Made by a program: the position numbers and the translations under genes. From NCBI GenBank assembly GCA_035771175.1, contig CM069593.1, positions 40,733,741-40,797,740 on the forward strand: 64,000 nucleotides of DNA. The letters are read 5' to 3'. Below, piece by piece: positions 49,301 through 60,940 of this stretch; position 1 is the first letter of the stretch, and every line of letters starts with the position of its first letter. The notes below the pieces were generated by a model that saw only the letters and a program-made list of their open reading frames with translations, made no database searches and was not told the DNA's origin. Origin of the DNA: Paratinospora sagittata. Lineage: Eukaryota; Streptophyta; Magnoliopsida; Ranunculales; Menispermaceae.

Positions 49301-49541
49301 CCTAAACATCAAACTAAAGATACCAGCTAAAACCTAAAATTAGCATAAAAAAACATTTGCAAACACTCAGTAAACATTGGTGAGGATCTAGAAAACGCGA
49401 GCAAACAACTAGCAATTAGAAAAAGAAGGAAGGAAAGAAAGAGCAAACCTTAATCGTAGGATACTCGTCGACGTCTTCGTCGCTGCGGCTGCGGCTGCTG
49501 CTACTAACCGTCCTCTTCTTTCCTGATCTACATCTCGTCAT
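43360..49541 (-). CDS. Transposase_24-like (plant Ptta/En/Spm) protein gene, nine exons
   Basis: Nine minus-strand exons can be joined: 49541-49449, 45596-45567, 45445-44858, 44776-44561, 44476-44384, 44313-44206, 44112-43861, 43768-43724 and 43644-43360. Each length is a multiple of three, all junctions are phase 0 with GT-AG, and no stop interrupts the 569 codons. Order: basic/serine-rich N-terminus, a region with three imperfect repeats around ASQATDIPT and TQDPNIGI, then KRGPTKMKNI, SSFLGSLAREMV, LWRTWKSRTTK, KQKLSHTMSRKGYARLENEM, SDICRVDLWVQGHTKK, AQVFGAEHQGRVRGLGFG with PTKVGA, a coiled stretch, and GIPIGPSAW to GDTVAWP. This order is known from the plant En/Spm-associated Transposase_24 family. 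Catalytic activity is not expected. Exons 1 and 2 are the least certain. Confidence 0.72.
45597..49448 (-). other. large intron 1 of the Transposase_24-like gene
   Basis: 3.85 kb between proposed exon 1 and exon 2. It holds an Au-type SINE (46231-46400), A/T runs near 47230-47280, and no coding stretch I recognise. It could instead be intergenic if exon 1 belongs to another transcript. Confidence 0.5.
46231..46400 (+). mobile_element. Au-type tRNA-derived SINE
   Basis: A tRNA-like head with GGCACAGTGGTAGAGATT then GCTCCACCGTGACC, the hallmark of plant Au SINEs, followed by GTTTGAGTTTGG in place of the B box, and an end resembling CATTAGGTATACCCTTT. Flanks show an imperfect repeat around AGAACAAA. 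It lies in intron 1 of the Transposase_24-like gene, antisense to it. Confidence 0.75.
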
Positions 49542-49553
49542 CTCTCTCTCTCT
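49542..49553 (-). repeat. (GA)n tract directly before the start codon
   Basis: A CT run on the plus strand places GAGAGAGAG directly before the proposed ATG of the Transposase_24-like gene. It is a leader feature like that of SEC62. Confidence 0.7.
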
Positions 49554-50339
49554 GTCCCCTCTAATTTCGCAGCCTTCTTTGTTTCTTTGTTTCTTTCTCT
49601 GTTGTTGTCTTAGTTAGTAGCATAAAGAGGAGGACAACAGTGAAGATCGCAATCACCGGGCGACAATTTTTGGTGTAGTTGTAAGCTAATCAAATTTAAT
49701 TTCTAGAGACCAGAGTGCAGTTTTATCTTTCTTCCCTAACATCTATTCATTTAATTTAAGTGGAAAAAATTCGGTTAAAGAAAATTCTTGGAAAATTTAT
49801 CAAAATAACATCATAAAAATATTATTTTACAATAACAGCACTTTTGTTTTAAATTTATATATGTAACATGTTATAAAATTTATCAAAATAACATTATAAA
49901 AATAACACTTTACAAGATTAGCATGTTTGTTGTAGAATTATATGTATGATATGTTTGACCCTCTAAAAAGTCTAAAATACTCTTATTTAATTTTAAACTG
50001 TCCATCTTTACTTCACAACATCCTTTTACCTATTTGTTTTAATTTCTAAACGTTCATCTTAACAAATAATCGATCTACAATCACCACTCTTCTTCACTTT
50101 AAAAACGAAAAACAATCTTGGAATAACGAATTTGCGAGTATTTTTATGGCATCCAAAAATAATTCAAGCTCATCTACGTCGAAACGAAATGAAGGTTTAA
50201 ATCTTTTTAATGTTTATTGTTTCTTCAAGTTTGTTATTCTACTTATTTTCGCCAAAAAATACATAGTGGCATCCAAAGCTAAAGCCCCCAAAACGCAACG
50301 ATTAAACTTCAAACGCATTATAATCGTTTTTGAGTTGCC

Positions 50340-51150
50340 GACGCACGGCTGATATATCAGTTCTGGTAATACCGATATATCAGTCATTTTTAGTTATATC
50401 TTTATTTCGCGATAAAATGACTGATGTATCGGCTTTGATATTACTAATATATCAGTCATATCTAATTATACCTTTATTCTGCGACAAAAATGACTGATGT
50501 ATCAGTTTTGATATTATCGATATATTAGTCATATCTAGTTATATCTTTATTTCGCGACAAAAATGACTGATGTATCGGTTCTAATATTACTGATATGTCA
50601 ATCATATTTAGTTATAGAGATATGACAAATGTATCGGTTTTAACATCACCGATGTATCGCTCATATATTTATACCGTGACGAAAACATAACCGATGTATC
50701 GGTTATGATATTACCAATATATCAGTCTTGTCTATATTTGCGTTACGACTGACAAATCAGTTATGATAATACCAATAGATAATAGTCATAAACATATTAG
50801 TTACATCTAATGATAAAAAATAAAATTATATCGATTTTGATATCACTGATACATTGGTCATAGTTATATTGTGCGATAAAGAATCAATGATATATATAGT
50901 GTGATAACGCTTTGACTGATTTATCAACTTTGATATTAATTTGCTTAAAATAGGCAGGACCAATACATCGTTAATATCATTGATACATCAGTAAAATTGA
51001 AAAGTCATAGAACTCAATATATGTATGACCGATGTATCGGTAATATCAGAACCGATATATCAATTATTTGTAGATGTCATTAGCTTGTCTAGAATAATAG
51101 TAGAACTAATACATCGGTAGTATCACGATATATCGGTCATAGAGATACAT
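50340..51150 (+). repeat. satellite array in MULE A
   Basis: Diverged tandem units of about 70 bp. In the left part each contains GATATATCAGTCAT and TATCTTTATTTCGCGACA; the right part has ATGTATGACCGATGTATCGG. Short palindromes of the type ACCGATATATCAGT or ACCGATGTATCGGT recur. Matches both the left and right arrays of MULE B. Confidence 0.8.
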
Positions 51151-51269
51151 TGGTATTGTATTAATGGATGAGATATACAAATACAATAACAAAACATCTA
51201 TTGACATATAAACAAGTTTTTTTTTTTTTAAAATATATAAACAAGTTTTACAAAAATTAATTGTTTACA

Positions 51270-52455
51270 TTGTTGATTCAACTTTAATGTTGTGTTGAAG
51301 TGACACTCTTTTATTAACACAATCAACATCCACCTTTGGAGTTATCTTGGGCCTTTTCTTCGCTTTTTCACTATCTTCTTTAGGCGCATCTTCATTTTCA
51401 ATCTCAACTTTTTCCTTTTTTGATGATTGAGATTAATCAACTGTTTCTTCTTCTATTGAATTTGCTTCGATAATGTTTTTTTCCTCCTCATCGAATTCAA
51501 TGATGTTTCTCGCATTTAACCGCAAGTACATGTTTGGCAATTTGTGAGAAAGTAAACGTCATGCGCATATGTATTTATTTGAAAAATCATGGTTGTGATA
51601 CTAACAACGTTCGTTTTTAAAAGTTTGCTTATTTTTTGAATGTTGGGATGAAAGACATTGACCATCTCTTAATCAATGCGACATATGTTTTTGCAAGGTT
51701 TGAAACATATTGAAGGGCCCATATCTAAGTCATTGAAACACAACACAACAAAAATTAAGAATTAAAAAAAGTTAGCTTTCCATGAAAGTTCTAGAAATTG
51801 CTTTTTTTTATTTATTTATAATTTTAAGGGTATTTAGAGGTGGATTTTTATATTAATTTATATGCAACCTAGACTATGAGTACTAGTGCAACATATGAAT
51901 CAAAGACTTCGTAACATACATGACTTTCAATTCATATGCCAACATATTCCACAATTATTACCCAACCAAGAAGGCAAACATTATGAAATTCATTTCCACC
52001 AACATGAATAGAGCACATAACTCAAAAGCTTTCACCAACAAGAACAAAGCACATAAACTCTCAAAGATTAAAGGAATTAAATAAAAAAAAAAGCATATTG
52101 GGTTTCAAGCCAATATATTAGTAGCAACATAGTTTTACAAAAAAAAAGATATAGAAGTAGATAAATTGATAAGGAAGTTCATTATTCAACAATCAAAATA
52201 TAATTACATATATAAAGGAAATTGTAGGATTGTAGGATAAGGAATTCGATACATCTATAGAATGGACGAGAAATATAACTAGAAGAAAAAGCTCTAGTGC
52301 TCGATGCTTTTAAGAAAAAAAAAAGAAAAGAAAAGATGTACTCATTAATTTAGAACATTGAAAAAAGAAAAAGAAAAAAAGAGAGTATATTGCAGCCATT
52401 TCTTGTTGATCACTGCTTGTACTTGCTTATTGATTATACTACAAGACCAAATATA
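51270..52455 (-). other. interior of MULE A, possible captured sequence
   Basis: A minus-strand stretch at about 51590-51290 reads as a charged peptide (RNIIEFDEEEKNIIEANS, then KAKKRPKITPKV) with one stop. I do not recognise it. It has no counterpart in MULE B and may be host sequence captured by the element. Beyond 51800 only AT-rich DNA is seen. Confidence 0.35.
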
Positions 52456-52461
52456 TATGAA

Positions 52462-53721
52462 TGTCACACCCCGCCCGGACGCGCTTAAACAGATGGAATA
52501 CTCACGGACGGGGCGCGAATGTATTATAACAATAACCGAGTGTGCAGGAACACAATTGAGTACAAATTTGATTATATTAATTTCAGAATATATTTTTGTA
52601 CATGAAATAGTAAATGGAACATCCTCCCAAAATCCCCAATGAATAAACAAAGGGTTACAAAATGTGGGCCCAAAAACCTCCACCCAGTCCACCCTAGTCT
52701 CTTGAGAAAAAATTGATAACAACGGGGTGAGCTACTCGCCTAGTGGATAAAACAGTTCGTGAATATAACAATTAATAAAGGAAACTTCATAATCAAATAT
52801 CACATAAACACATCATATCATCATGATCAATACAACATGTATGTATGCATGACATCGCTTCGTAATGGTTCCATGATTATACGTCGCCTGAGTTCACGTA
52901 CAGATGTCCATCTCCAGGTAAACTCGGGTTCTCATTGTACGTCCCTCTCCAGAGAAATATCAATAATAGTGAGTATTGCTTCTAACTATTTTGTGGATCA
53001 CAAACCACTTACGTCTCTAGGTGGTGCTTATGTATGATGCCAATGCATGAGCAGGTCCTGGTCTTTACTAACATTAGACAGGATTTTGGCAACGTCTGGT
53101 GATTCTTATCAGGTCAGTATCACCACGTGTAAAGTTAGGATGTTTAGTATCACTTGTACAAGCTGATAGCTTTCAAATAAGACCACCCAAATCAGTTTCT
53201 AGTTTGAGAGGTGAGACACGAGGTCTACTTAAGTACCAATCGTCTAGAGCAGCACGCTGCCTTCCGTTCACTATTTAAAGTTACTGAGGACAAGACAATG
53301 TCTGGTTGAGTCATATTGACCACTAATCCGATAATAACAGTGTAATACATGAACTCCAAATATACAAGCATAAGTATGACAAGTATGAACATTATACGCA
53401 ATAATGCAGTGTAAATGAATAGTAAACATAATGATAAATGAATGTAAACTTTAATAAAAGTTATAAGACACGTAAACCTATGTTTTATTCTCCACCTTAA
53501 GATAATAACTCCTTCTTGAACTGACGTCTTCCCTCGAGCAAAATCGTGTTGCACAGGGAAGAGAGTCTCGAAAAAAGAGTCTCAAAAGAGAGAGAGAGAA
53601 GTTTTCTAACAAGAGGAGGAGAGTTGGTTTGGTGTGAAAATGAGAGGGGGGGAGAATGTTCGGGCAGGTGCTCGAAGTTCAACAATTTTTATTTTTTTTT
53701 GTGCAATCCTAGGGTATTACA
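52462..53721 (+). mobile_element. solo LTR, copy 1 (TGTCACACCCCG type)
   Basis: A 1,260-bp segment starts TGTCACACCCCGCCCGGAC and ends CCTAGGGTATTACA, flanked by TATGAA on both sides (52456-52461 and 53722-53727). It is a diverged copy of 61005-62384. TG...CA ends and a short duplication mark a solo LTR, formed when recombination removed the inside of a retrotransposon. The parent family is not identified; the ends fit plant gypsy elements. Confidence 0.75.
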
Positions 53722-53727
53722 TATGAA

Positions 53728-55214
53728 TACTGCAAATGCAAGTTCCATGATCTTGAAGTCAAGTGCATAATCTATTCATGCATAAACTCAGGGCTTGTGG
53801 GTAACGTTAATTTCAACATCCTAAACTACCTAGCTAGAGCAATTCTTTGCAAGTTCAAAAACAAACAATGCAAAGTAGAAATAGAAACTCTAACCAGCTA
53901 AAATTCACTAAACAAAACATATACTAACCCAAAATGCACAAAAAAGTGGGAAAACTTAACCCTAAAATGAACCAAAAAGCTCATGCATCCATCCATCACA
54001 AAATTTAAAAGTAAAAATAAAATATAAAAATCAGTAAGTTTTTTTAAAATCCCTAACTTCACTTAAATCACACAACAAAAATCACAGAAACCCTAATTCC
54101 AAGATTCAACCAAAAAATTAAATAAACAAATAAATGAGATCTAAAACCAAAAAAAAATTAAGAAAAAAAGCTCACTGAAATTATTAGAAGCCACTTTGAT
54201 GAATCAAACAAACTCCATTATTCATTCTTCGAGTTCCTCAAAAAGATAAACAAAAGGTGAGAAGACTACTACTTAGAGAGAAGAAGAAGAAGAAGAAGAA
54301 GAAGAGAGCGTAATTTTAGCTATTAATGCAGAGGCAAGGAAGTGAGACAGATCTGACTGATAAGTTTAAAAAAGAGATTAAAATGATTTGCCAATTTAAA
54401 AAAGCATTCTTATATATGAATTCTGAAAATGCAAGTTTCATTATCTTAAAGTCAAGTGCATTATCTATACATTCATACACTTAGGGCTTGTGAGTGTTAA
54501 TGCAATGCTCATTTACATTCTTTGCAACAAATTTTTGCTTAAATAATATAATATCTACTCATTATATATATATTTAAGTGAAGTTTGAGTATTTCTTACT
54601 AGCAAAAAACTCCCTTCAAGCTTTGGATGAATAATATCACTTCTCCCTTGCACAATTTTAGGCTTGAAATCACACTTTCCTTCAAGTTTGGAGCAAAGAT
54701 TTGTCAAATTCGGATACAACAAAACATACGCGAAGAATATGAGTTGAAAAAAGGAGAAAATCTTGAAGAAAATGCAAGCCGTGCATACAACTTTTGGCTC
54801 TGAATTTGCTGCAACTAGTTGGAGATTCACAACACATGCTCACCACTTCTTTTCAATTAAACAATATCAAGAACGTGAGAAAGAAAATCATAACGGAGAA
54901 AGATCAAGAAGGAAGATAGAAATTACCAAATTGCAAAGGGAACTGTCAAACTGTCAATAGGAAAGTCAATGAAGTCGCTTGCACTCTATAGTCCGGCTAC
55001 GCCTCGGCCTGTTCGATATCGTCAAAGTTCATCTAAACGAGAAGATAATGAAGAAGAAGAAATATGAAAAGATGACAACGACGCAAAGGCAAGGTGACGA
55101 TGTCGGCAATGGCGAGGAGAATAGAGAGAGACTCGACTGATGCCCTATAGAAACCAAAAAGAAGGGGGGATTGAAATTTAAATTCCCTGCTTGTTTGAAG
55201 AAACATAATTAAGT
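53728..55214. other. noncoding interior of MULE A with a ~90-bp direct repeat
   Basis: Segments 53722-53806 and 54415-54500 are diverged direct repeats (both contain TCAAGTGCAT and AGGGCTTGTG). A (GAA)n microsatellite occurs at about 54278-54306. A 91-codon minus-strand open stretch (54830-54555) has no family signature. Confidence 0.5.
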
Positions 55215-55734
55215 GAAAAATGAGTGGATATTTTAGACATTTTATAAGGTCAAACATGTTATAGTTGTAATTTTAAAGAGAACATGCTGTTCTTGTAAAG
55301 TAATATTTTTAGAATGTTATTTTGGTAAATTTCCCTAACATGTTTGGCCCTGTTAAATGTCTAAAATACCCTTTATTTAATTCCAAACTATCCATCTTTA
55401 TTCCACAATGTCTTTCTACCTACTTGCTTTAATTTCTAAACGTTCATCTTAACAAATAATCGATCTATAATGGTTACAATCACTCTTCTTCACTTTAAAA
55501 ATGAAAAACAATCTTGGAACTACAAAGTTTTTGCAAGTATTTTCATGGCATCCAAAAATAATTCGAGCCCATCCACGTCGAAACGAAATGAAGGTTTGAA
55601 TCCTTTAAATGTTTATTGTTTCTTCAAGGTTGTTATTCTACTTGTTTTTGGCAAAAATTACATAGCAGCATCCAAAGCTAAACCCCCTTAAATGCAATGA
55701 TTAAATGCCAAAACCCAGATATATCAATTTTGAG

Positions 55735-56480
55735 TTGCAGACGCTTGGCTTATATATCAGTTTTGGTAATACCGATATATCAGTCATATCTAGCTAGTTA
55801 TATCTTTATTTGGCAACAGAAATGACTGATGTATTAGTTATGATATTACTAATATATCAGTCATATCTAGTTATATCTTTATTCAATGACAGAAATGACC
55901 GATGTTTTGGTTCTGATATTACCGATAGATCAGTCATATCTAACCATATCTTTATTCTGTGACAAAAATGACTGATGTATTTGTTCTGATATTACTGATA
56001 TATCAGCCATATCTAGTTATAAAGATATGACAAATGTACCAATTTTGACATCATCAATGTATTGCTCATATCTTATATCGTGATGGAAACATGATCAATG
56101 TATCGGTTCTGATAGTACCGATATATCAGTTATATCTAGTTATAGAGATATGACAAATGTATCATTTTTGACATCACCGATGTATTGATCATAACTTTCT
56201 ATCGCGACAGAAATATGACTGATGTATCGGTTCATATATCAGTCTTATCTATATATGCGTTACGACTGAAAAACCAGTTATGATATTACCAATAGATAAT
56301 AATCATAAATGTATTAGTTATATATATATTATGTGATAGCGCTTTGACTGATTTATCAACTCTGATATTATTGATATATTTCTATTATGATAGGTTGAGA
56401 TATGATTGATATATCAATTTTGATATGACCGAAACATCGCACATTAGTTTTTTATAATAAAGATACAATTATATATAATA
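55735..56480 (+). repeat. left satellite array of MULE B
   Basis: About ten diverged units of roughly 70 bp, each with GATATATCAGTCATATCTAG and TATCTTTAT followed by ATGACTGATGTATCGGTT. It ends just before the transposase start codon at 56500, so it is the upstream region of the transposase gene. Confidence 0.85.
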
Positions 56481-56499
56481 AAGATATGACCAATGTCAC

Positions 56500-58545
56500 A
56501 TGTCACATGTCGTTGTGGATGTTTTTGTTGATAATGCCCAACATGTAGATGATACTAATAATGATTTCGACATTGATGATCTCATCGACGATGATAATGT
56601 TATTGGCCTTGATGAGGACAACGAAGGCTTTGAAGGTGATCAAACCATGTCACTAGGTGGCCAAGATGGCGATAACAACTTTATTCCTATTTCTAAGGGC
56701 AGTGTGAGGCTTGGTTCTAGCGTAGAGTCAGATTTAGTGAGTGGAACTATCGAAAAAAATACGTTGTTCAGTGATAAGAAAGAGTTGTGAAAACACATAT
56801 GCATGTACGCCATGAGAAATAACTTTGAGTTCAAAGTTGATCTATCAACCACTATTTTGTTTATAGCAAAATGTGTGAACAAAGGATGCAACAGGCGAGT
56901 GAGGGCAATGAAACTGGCTAACTCAAGTTATTCGCGAGTAACAAAAATCAATCATACTCATTCATGTTATTTGGATGTGATTCACCACGATCATAAACAA
57001 TCAAGTAGTTGGTTGATTGGAGGGTGCATTGAATCTAAATACGAAGGGGTAGGATGCATTTATAAGTCAAATGACATTGCCCAAGATTTACGCAAGGAGT
57101 TTGGGATTAATATTAGTTATCATAAGGCATGGAGAGCACGGGAGAGTGCATTGCAAACATTGCATGGTACACTAGAGGAATCATATGCAATATTACCTAC
57201 ATATTGTGAAACTTTGGAATCTAAAAATACTGGTTCGATGACACAAATAAACGTTGATGATGACGATCACTTCAAGTATTTATTTATGTCTATCAGTGAA
57301 TGTATTAGAGGGTTTCGTAGTAGTATTCGTTCTGTAATTGCAGTTGATGACACGCTCTTGAGTACTAAATACTTAGGAACTCTATTCATTGCAACATCTA
57401 TGGATGGAAACAACCAAATATTTCCCATTGCATTTGGCATAGGGGATTCTGAAAATGATGCCTCATGGGAGTGGTTTCTTCTTAAGCTTAAGATGTAATA
57501 GGGGATGTCGAGGGGTTAGTATTTATTTCAGATTGAAACAAGAGCATTGAAAAAGGCATTTTGAAGGTGTTTCCAAGTGCATATCATGGATTATGCATTT
57601 ATAACCATAGTCAAAATCTGAAATTAAAGTTTAAGGATAATGCTACATTGGTCCAACTATTTTACACTGCAGCCAAGGTGTATCGAGAGTCAGAGTTCTC
57701 TCACTTGATGCATTAGATTGGTAAGTGTGATCTAAATGCAGCTGCATACTTGAGGGAAGTTGGTGTTGAGAAATGACCACTTTCTCAATTTGATGGGAGG
57801 CGATATAGTATTATGACAACAAATATTGTTGAATCTCTTAATGCGATTCTGAAGGATGCAAGATAACTTCTGGTTGCCATGATGCTTGAACTTCCAAGGG
57901 AGAATTTTCAAGGGTGGTTTTATGAGTGTCGTAATGCAACAACTGATATGAAATGTTACTTAACCAATTAGGTAGAAGTTGAAGTTCGAAATAAAGTAGA
58001 GAAGTTAGCGAGATATCATGTAATTCCAATTAATTGTCATGATCTTCAAGTGTTCGATGGTGAAAAAAATGCAGTGGTAAATTTACGTAATAAAACTTTC
58101 ACATATCATGAATTTAATCTTGATCAACTTCCATGTGGCCATGCAATTACAGTTGCTCGATTTCGAGGTGTATTGATAAATAATTTATGTTCTCAGTATT
58201 ACACGACTACAAGTCTAATTACATCATATGCAGACTTTATATTTCCCGTGGGGCACGAAAATGATTGACATATCACTAACGATATCATAAGCAAGATAAT
58301 ACTTCCTCCAAAAACTCGGAGGTTCACAGGGAGACGAAGAAAGCAAAGGATTTTATGACAAGGAGAAGGATTTTATGACAAGGAGAAGATCGCCTAAGAA
58401 GAAATTGTGAGCGTTGTCATGGTATAGGCCATAATCGCCAAACTTGTAAGGAACCTATTGCTCTTCACGGGAATCAGTGATATGATAACCATGCAGACGT
58501 GCATGCATTTTTGTTTGTCACTGACATTTCTATTTAGTACTTCAT
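56500..58545 (+). pseudogene. MuDR-type (MULE) transposase, broken
   Basis: Transposase that would cut and paste the MULE. Visible in order: an acidic N-terminus, a DNA-binding zinc-type region (MYAMRNNFEFKVDLST, CVNKGCNRRVRAMKL), SSWLIGGCIESKYEGVG, KAWRARESALQTLHG, ILPTYCETL, the MULE catalytic core with the first Asp in SVIAVDDTLLS and GIGDSENDASWEWFL, the second Asp region VFISD, a SWIM-type finger (FNLDQLPCGHAI, CSQYYTTTS), and a zinc knuckle CERCHGIGHNRQTCKE at 58403-58455. The open segments are 56500-56790 and 56803-57498, then a region with several stops. Stops at about 56788, 57498, 57535, 57714, 57774, 57864 and 57969 disable it. Length fits a complete family member. Confidence 0.88.
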
Positions 58546-58689
58546 CATCTTTTGGCGAACAATGTATTTTTTGTTGAATTGATGAAGTATCGTTTATTTT
58601 TTTTGTTAATATGTATTATATCAATTACGTTGGAACTTATACAAAACAAAAAAAAAAGTGTGGAGATGTATCAACAAAAAACTACAACA

Positions 58690-59570
58690 ATTAAAAAATT
58701 GATATATGTATGGCCGGTGTATCGATAATATTAGAATCAATACATGAGTAAAATTGAAAAACTCATTCTCAATATATGTATGACCAATGTATCGGTAATG
58801 TCAGAACCGATACATTTATAAAATTGAAAAACTCATTCTCAATATAAGTATAACCAATGTATGGGTAATATTAGAACCAATTCATTAGTAAAATTGAAAA
58901 CCTCATTCTTAATATATGTATGACCGATGTATCAGTAATATCAAAACCGATACATCTGTAAAATTGAAAAACCCATTCTCAATATATGTATGACACATCA
59001 GTAATATTAGAATTGATACATCTGTAAAATTGAAAAACTCATTCTCAATATATGTATGACCGATACATCAGTAATATCAGAATTGATACATCTGTAAACT
59101 TGAAAAACTCATTAACTTGAAAAACTTATTCTCAATATATGTATGACCGATGTATCGGTAATATCGTAACTGATACATTTGTATAATTGAAAAACTCATT
59201 CTCAATATATGTATGACCGATGTATAGGTAATATCAAAACCAATACATCTGTAAAATTAAAAAAACTCATTCTCAATATATATATGACCGATACATCGGT
59301 AATATCAGAACCGATACATCTGTAAAATTGAAAAACTCATTCTCAATATATGTATGACCGATGTATCGGTAATATCAGAAACGGTACATTAGTAAAATTG
59401 AAAAACTCATTCTCAATATATGTATGACCGATACATTAGTAATATAAGAACCGATACATCTGTAAAATTGAAAAACTTATTCTCAACATATGTATGACCG
59501 ATGCATCGATAATATCAAAACTGATACATCAGTAAAATTGAAAAACTCATTCTCAATATATGTATAAACA
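58690..59570 (+). repeat. right satellite array of MULE B
   Basis: About twelve tandem units of about 70 bp with the core ATGTATGACCGATGTATCGG, TAATATCAGAACCGATACAT, then AAAATTGAAAAACTCATTCT. The motif ACCGATGTATCGGT is a near-perfect palindrome and recurs once per unit with substitutions. Confidence 0.9.
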
Positions 59571-59689
59571 AACGAATCAATAATATTTTGGCCAATTCAA
59601 AATGTTAACAAAACATCTATTGATATATACATAAGTTTTACAAAAAATAATTATTTACATTGATGCATCAAACATCAACATTATCCTTA

Positions 59690-60940
59690 GATCGAGAAGC
59701 CCCATTGGAAACGGGGTTGATTACACCAATGTTAAAGAAATCCACTGCCTTTTTTAATCGAAAATTTGAAATCTTCTCTTAAGTAAGAGAATAATGATCT
59801 TTTCCGCAACTTATGTACTTCAAGTACATCATGGTGAATACACCACAGTCCTCACTGCAATTTTTAAATTCAAATAAAAAGATTAATACCGTATATCACA
59901 TACAATACAAAATCCAAAATAGAATACTTATCATGGTCATGATATTACTAACCAATTATCTTGTTGAGGGACATTTGACACTTCTATGGTCCAATCCTTG
60001 ATCTCAAAGTTCTTATCTTCAACTTTTAACATATTCCCTCATTAAGATCAACTTCAATTGCGACCCAATGAGTCTTTCAAAGGTTATAAGCAAATACAAC
60101 CCGATATCACGAGAATCATAGAAAATTATTCATGCATGTATATTTTTTCCCATTACAGTTAAAAAGAAACTAATCATACCTTGTCAGACTCGCGAAATGG
60201 CCTACAGATATTGTGAATTGGAAATTATCCATTAGCGTACTTTTTTAGCCTGTCTTGAGTTACTTCGTACTTGGAAGTTTTAAATTTTCTTCCTTTGGGT
60301 TTTTTCCAACTATCATAAGAAGCCCGGAATTCTTCTTGAGGATAGAAAACACACTTCAACACTATTATATATCAATAAACCACGACATCAAGACATCTAA
60401 ATGTTAATACTTACAACAAAAAGTAAGTCAACTATAGCCACACGTGTTTAATTATTTTCATTTTGTCGGCCTAGTCGACGCCTAAGCCACCACGTACATG
60501 CATCAAGGTGTTGATACAATAAGACATTATAAAAAAAATTGTTAGTAATGATGCTTACCACAAAACATACATAAATTACAACAAGCTAAATATCTCCATC
60601 AATGCAATATAACACATAATGAACATCTATTGATTACTCTACCTTGGATGTAATAATATATAACTTACACTATCTTCCAACCATTAACTCGGGGACACCA
60701 GCTGTGTGAACCACTCTACGTTAGCATTACAACAATCAAGGTTCACATATGCTTCAGGATTAGAGCCAATCCAATTTAAGAAGTAAGCATAAGATTCTTG
60801 TGGAATTTCACAATCTGGATCATATGCCACTTCAGTAGGAATGGCCTTCTCACGCAACATGCCATAGGTCTTGGTTTTTTTGGGGAAAGGATTAGTGTAT
60901 GGTGTGCGTAGTGCAACACCTCGCTTGCAAGCTAGTTGCA
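59690..60940 (-). pseudogene. ULP1-like SUMO protease (C48 family) of a MULE, broken
   Basis: Minus-strand pieces in order: GVALRTPYTNPFPKKTKTYG and LREKAIPTEVAYDPDCEIP (60930-60700), QHLDACTWWLRRRL (about 60500), VTQDRLKKYANG with FPIHNICRPFRESDKV (about 60260-60180), the catalytic His block THWVAIEVDLNEG (about 60080), and the catalytic Cys block SEDCGVFTMMYLKYISCG (about 59855-59800). Ulp1 enzymes cleave SUMO and use a His-Asp-Cys triad; the His and Cys are visible, the Asp is not clear. Stops and spacer DNA between blocks may be introns or decay. It runs toward the transposase. I judge it a remnant. Confidence 0.8.

Larger units (their letters stand above)
49790..55334. mobile_element. 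MULE-like element A (deletion derivative with nested LTR)
   Basis: The left end (from 49790, GGAAAATTTATCAAAATAAC) and the sequence ending at 55334 (reverse complement GGAAATTTACCAAAATAAC) are inverted repeats over 100 bp, with shared CATGTTT and GTCTAAAATA blocks. From 50040 to 51260 it closely follows element B, but the transposase is absent: the left satellite array joins directly to a right-type array and to the tail at AACAAAACATCTATTGA. The remaining interior (51300-55200) is not found in B and holds a solo LTR at 52462. No 9-bp duplication is visible at these ends, so the pairing of the ends is a proposal. Confidence 0.55.

Noticed and set aside
50340..51150. CRISPR-like array
   Set aside because: Units are diverged, have no unique spacers of even length, and the genome is a plant; it is a satellite-like array of a MULE.
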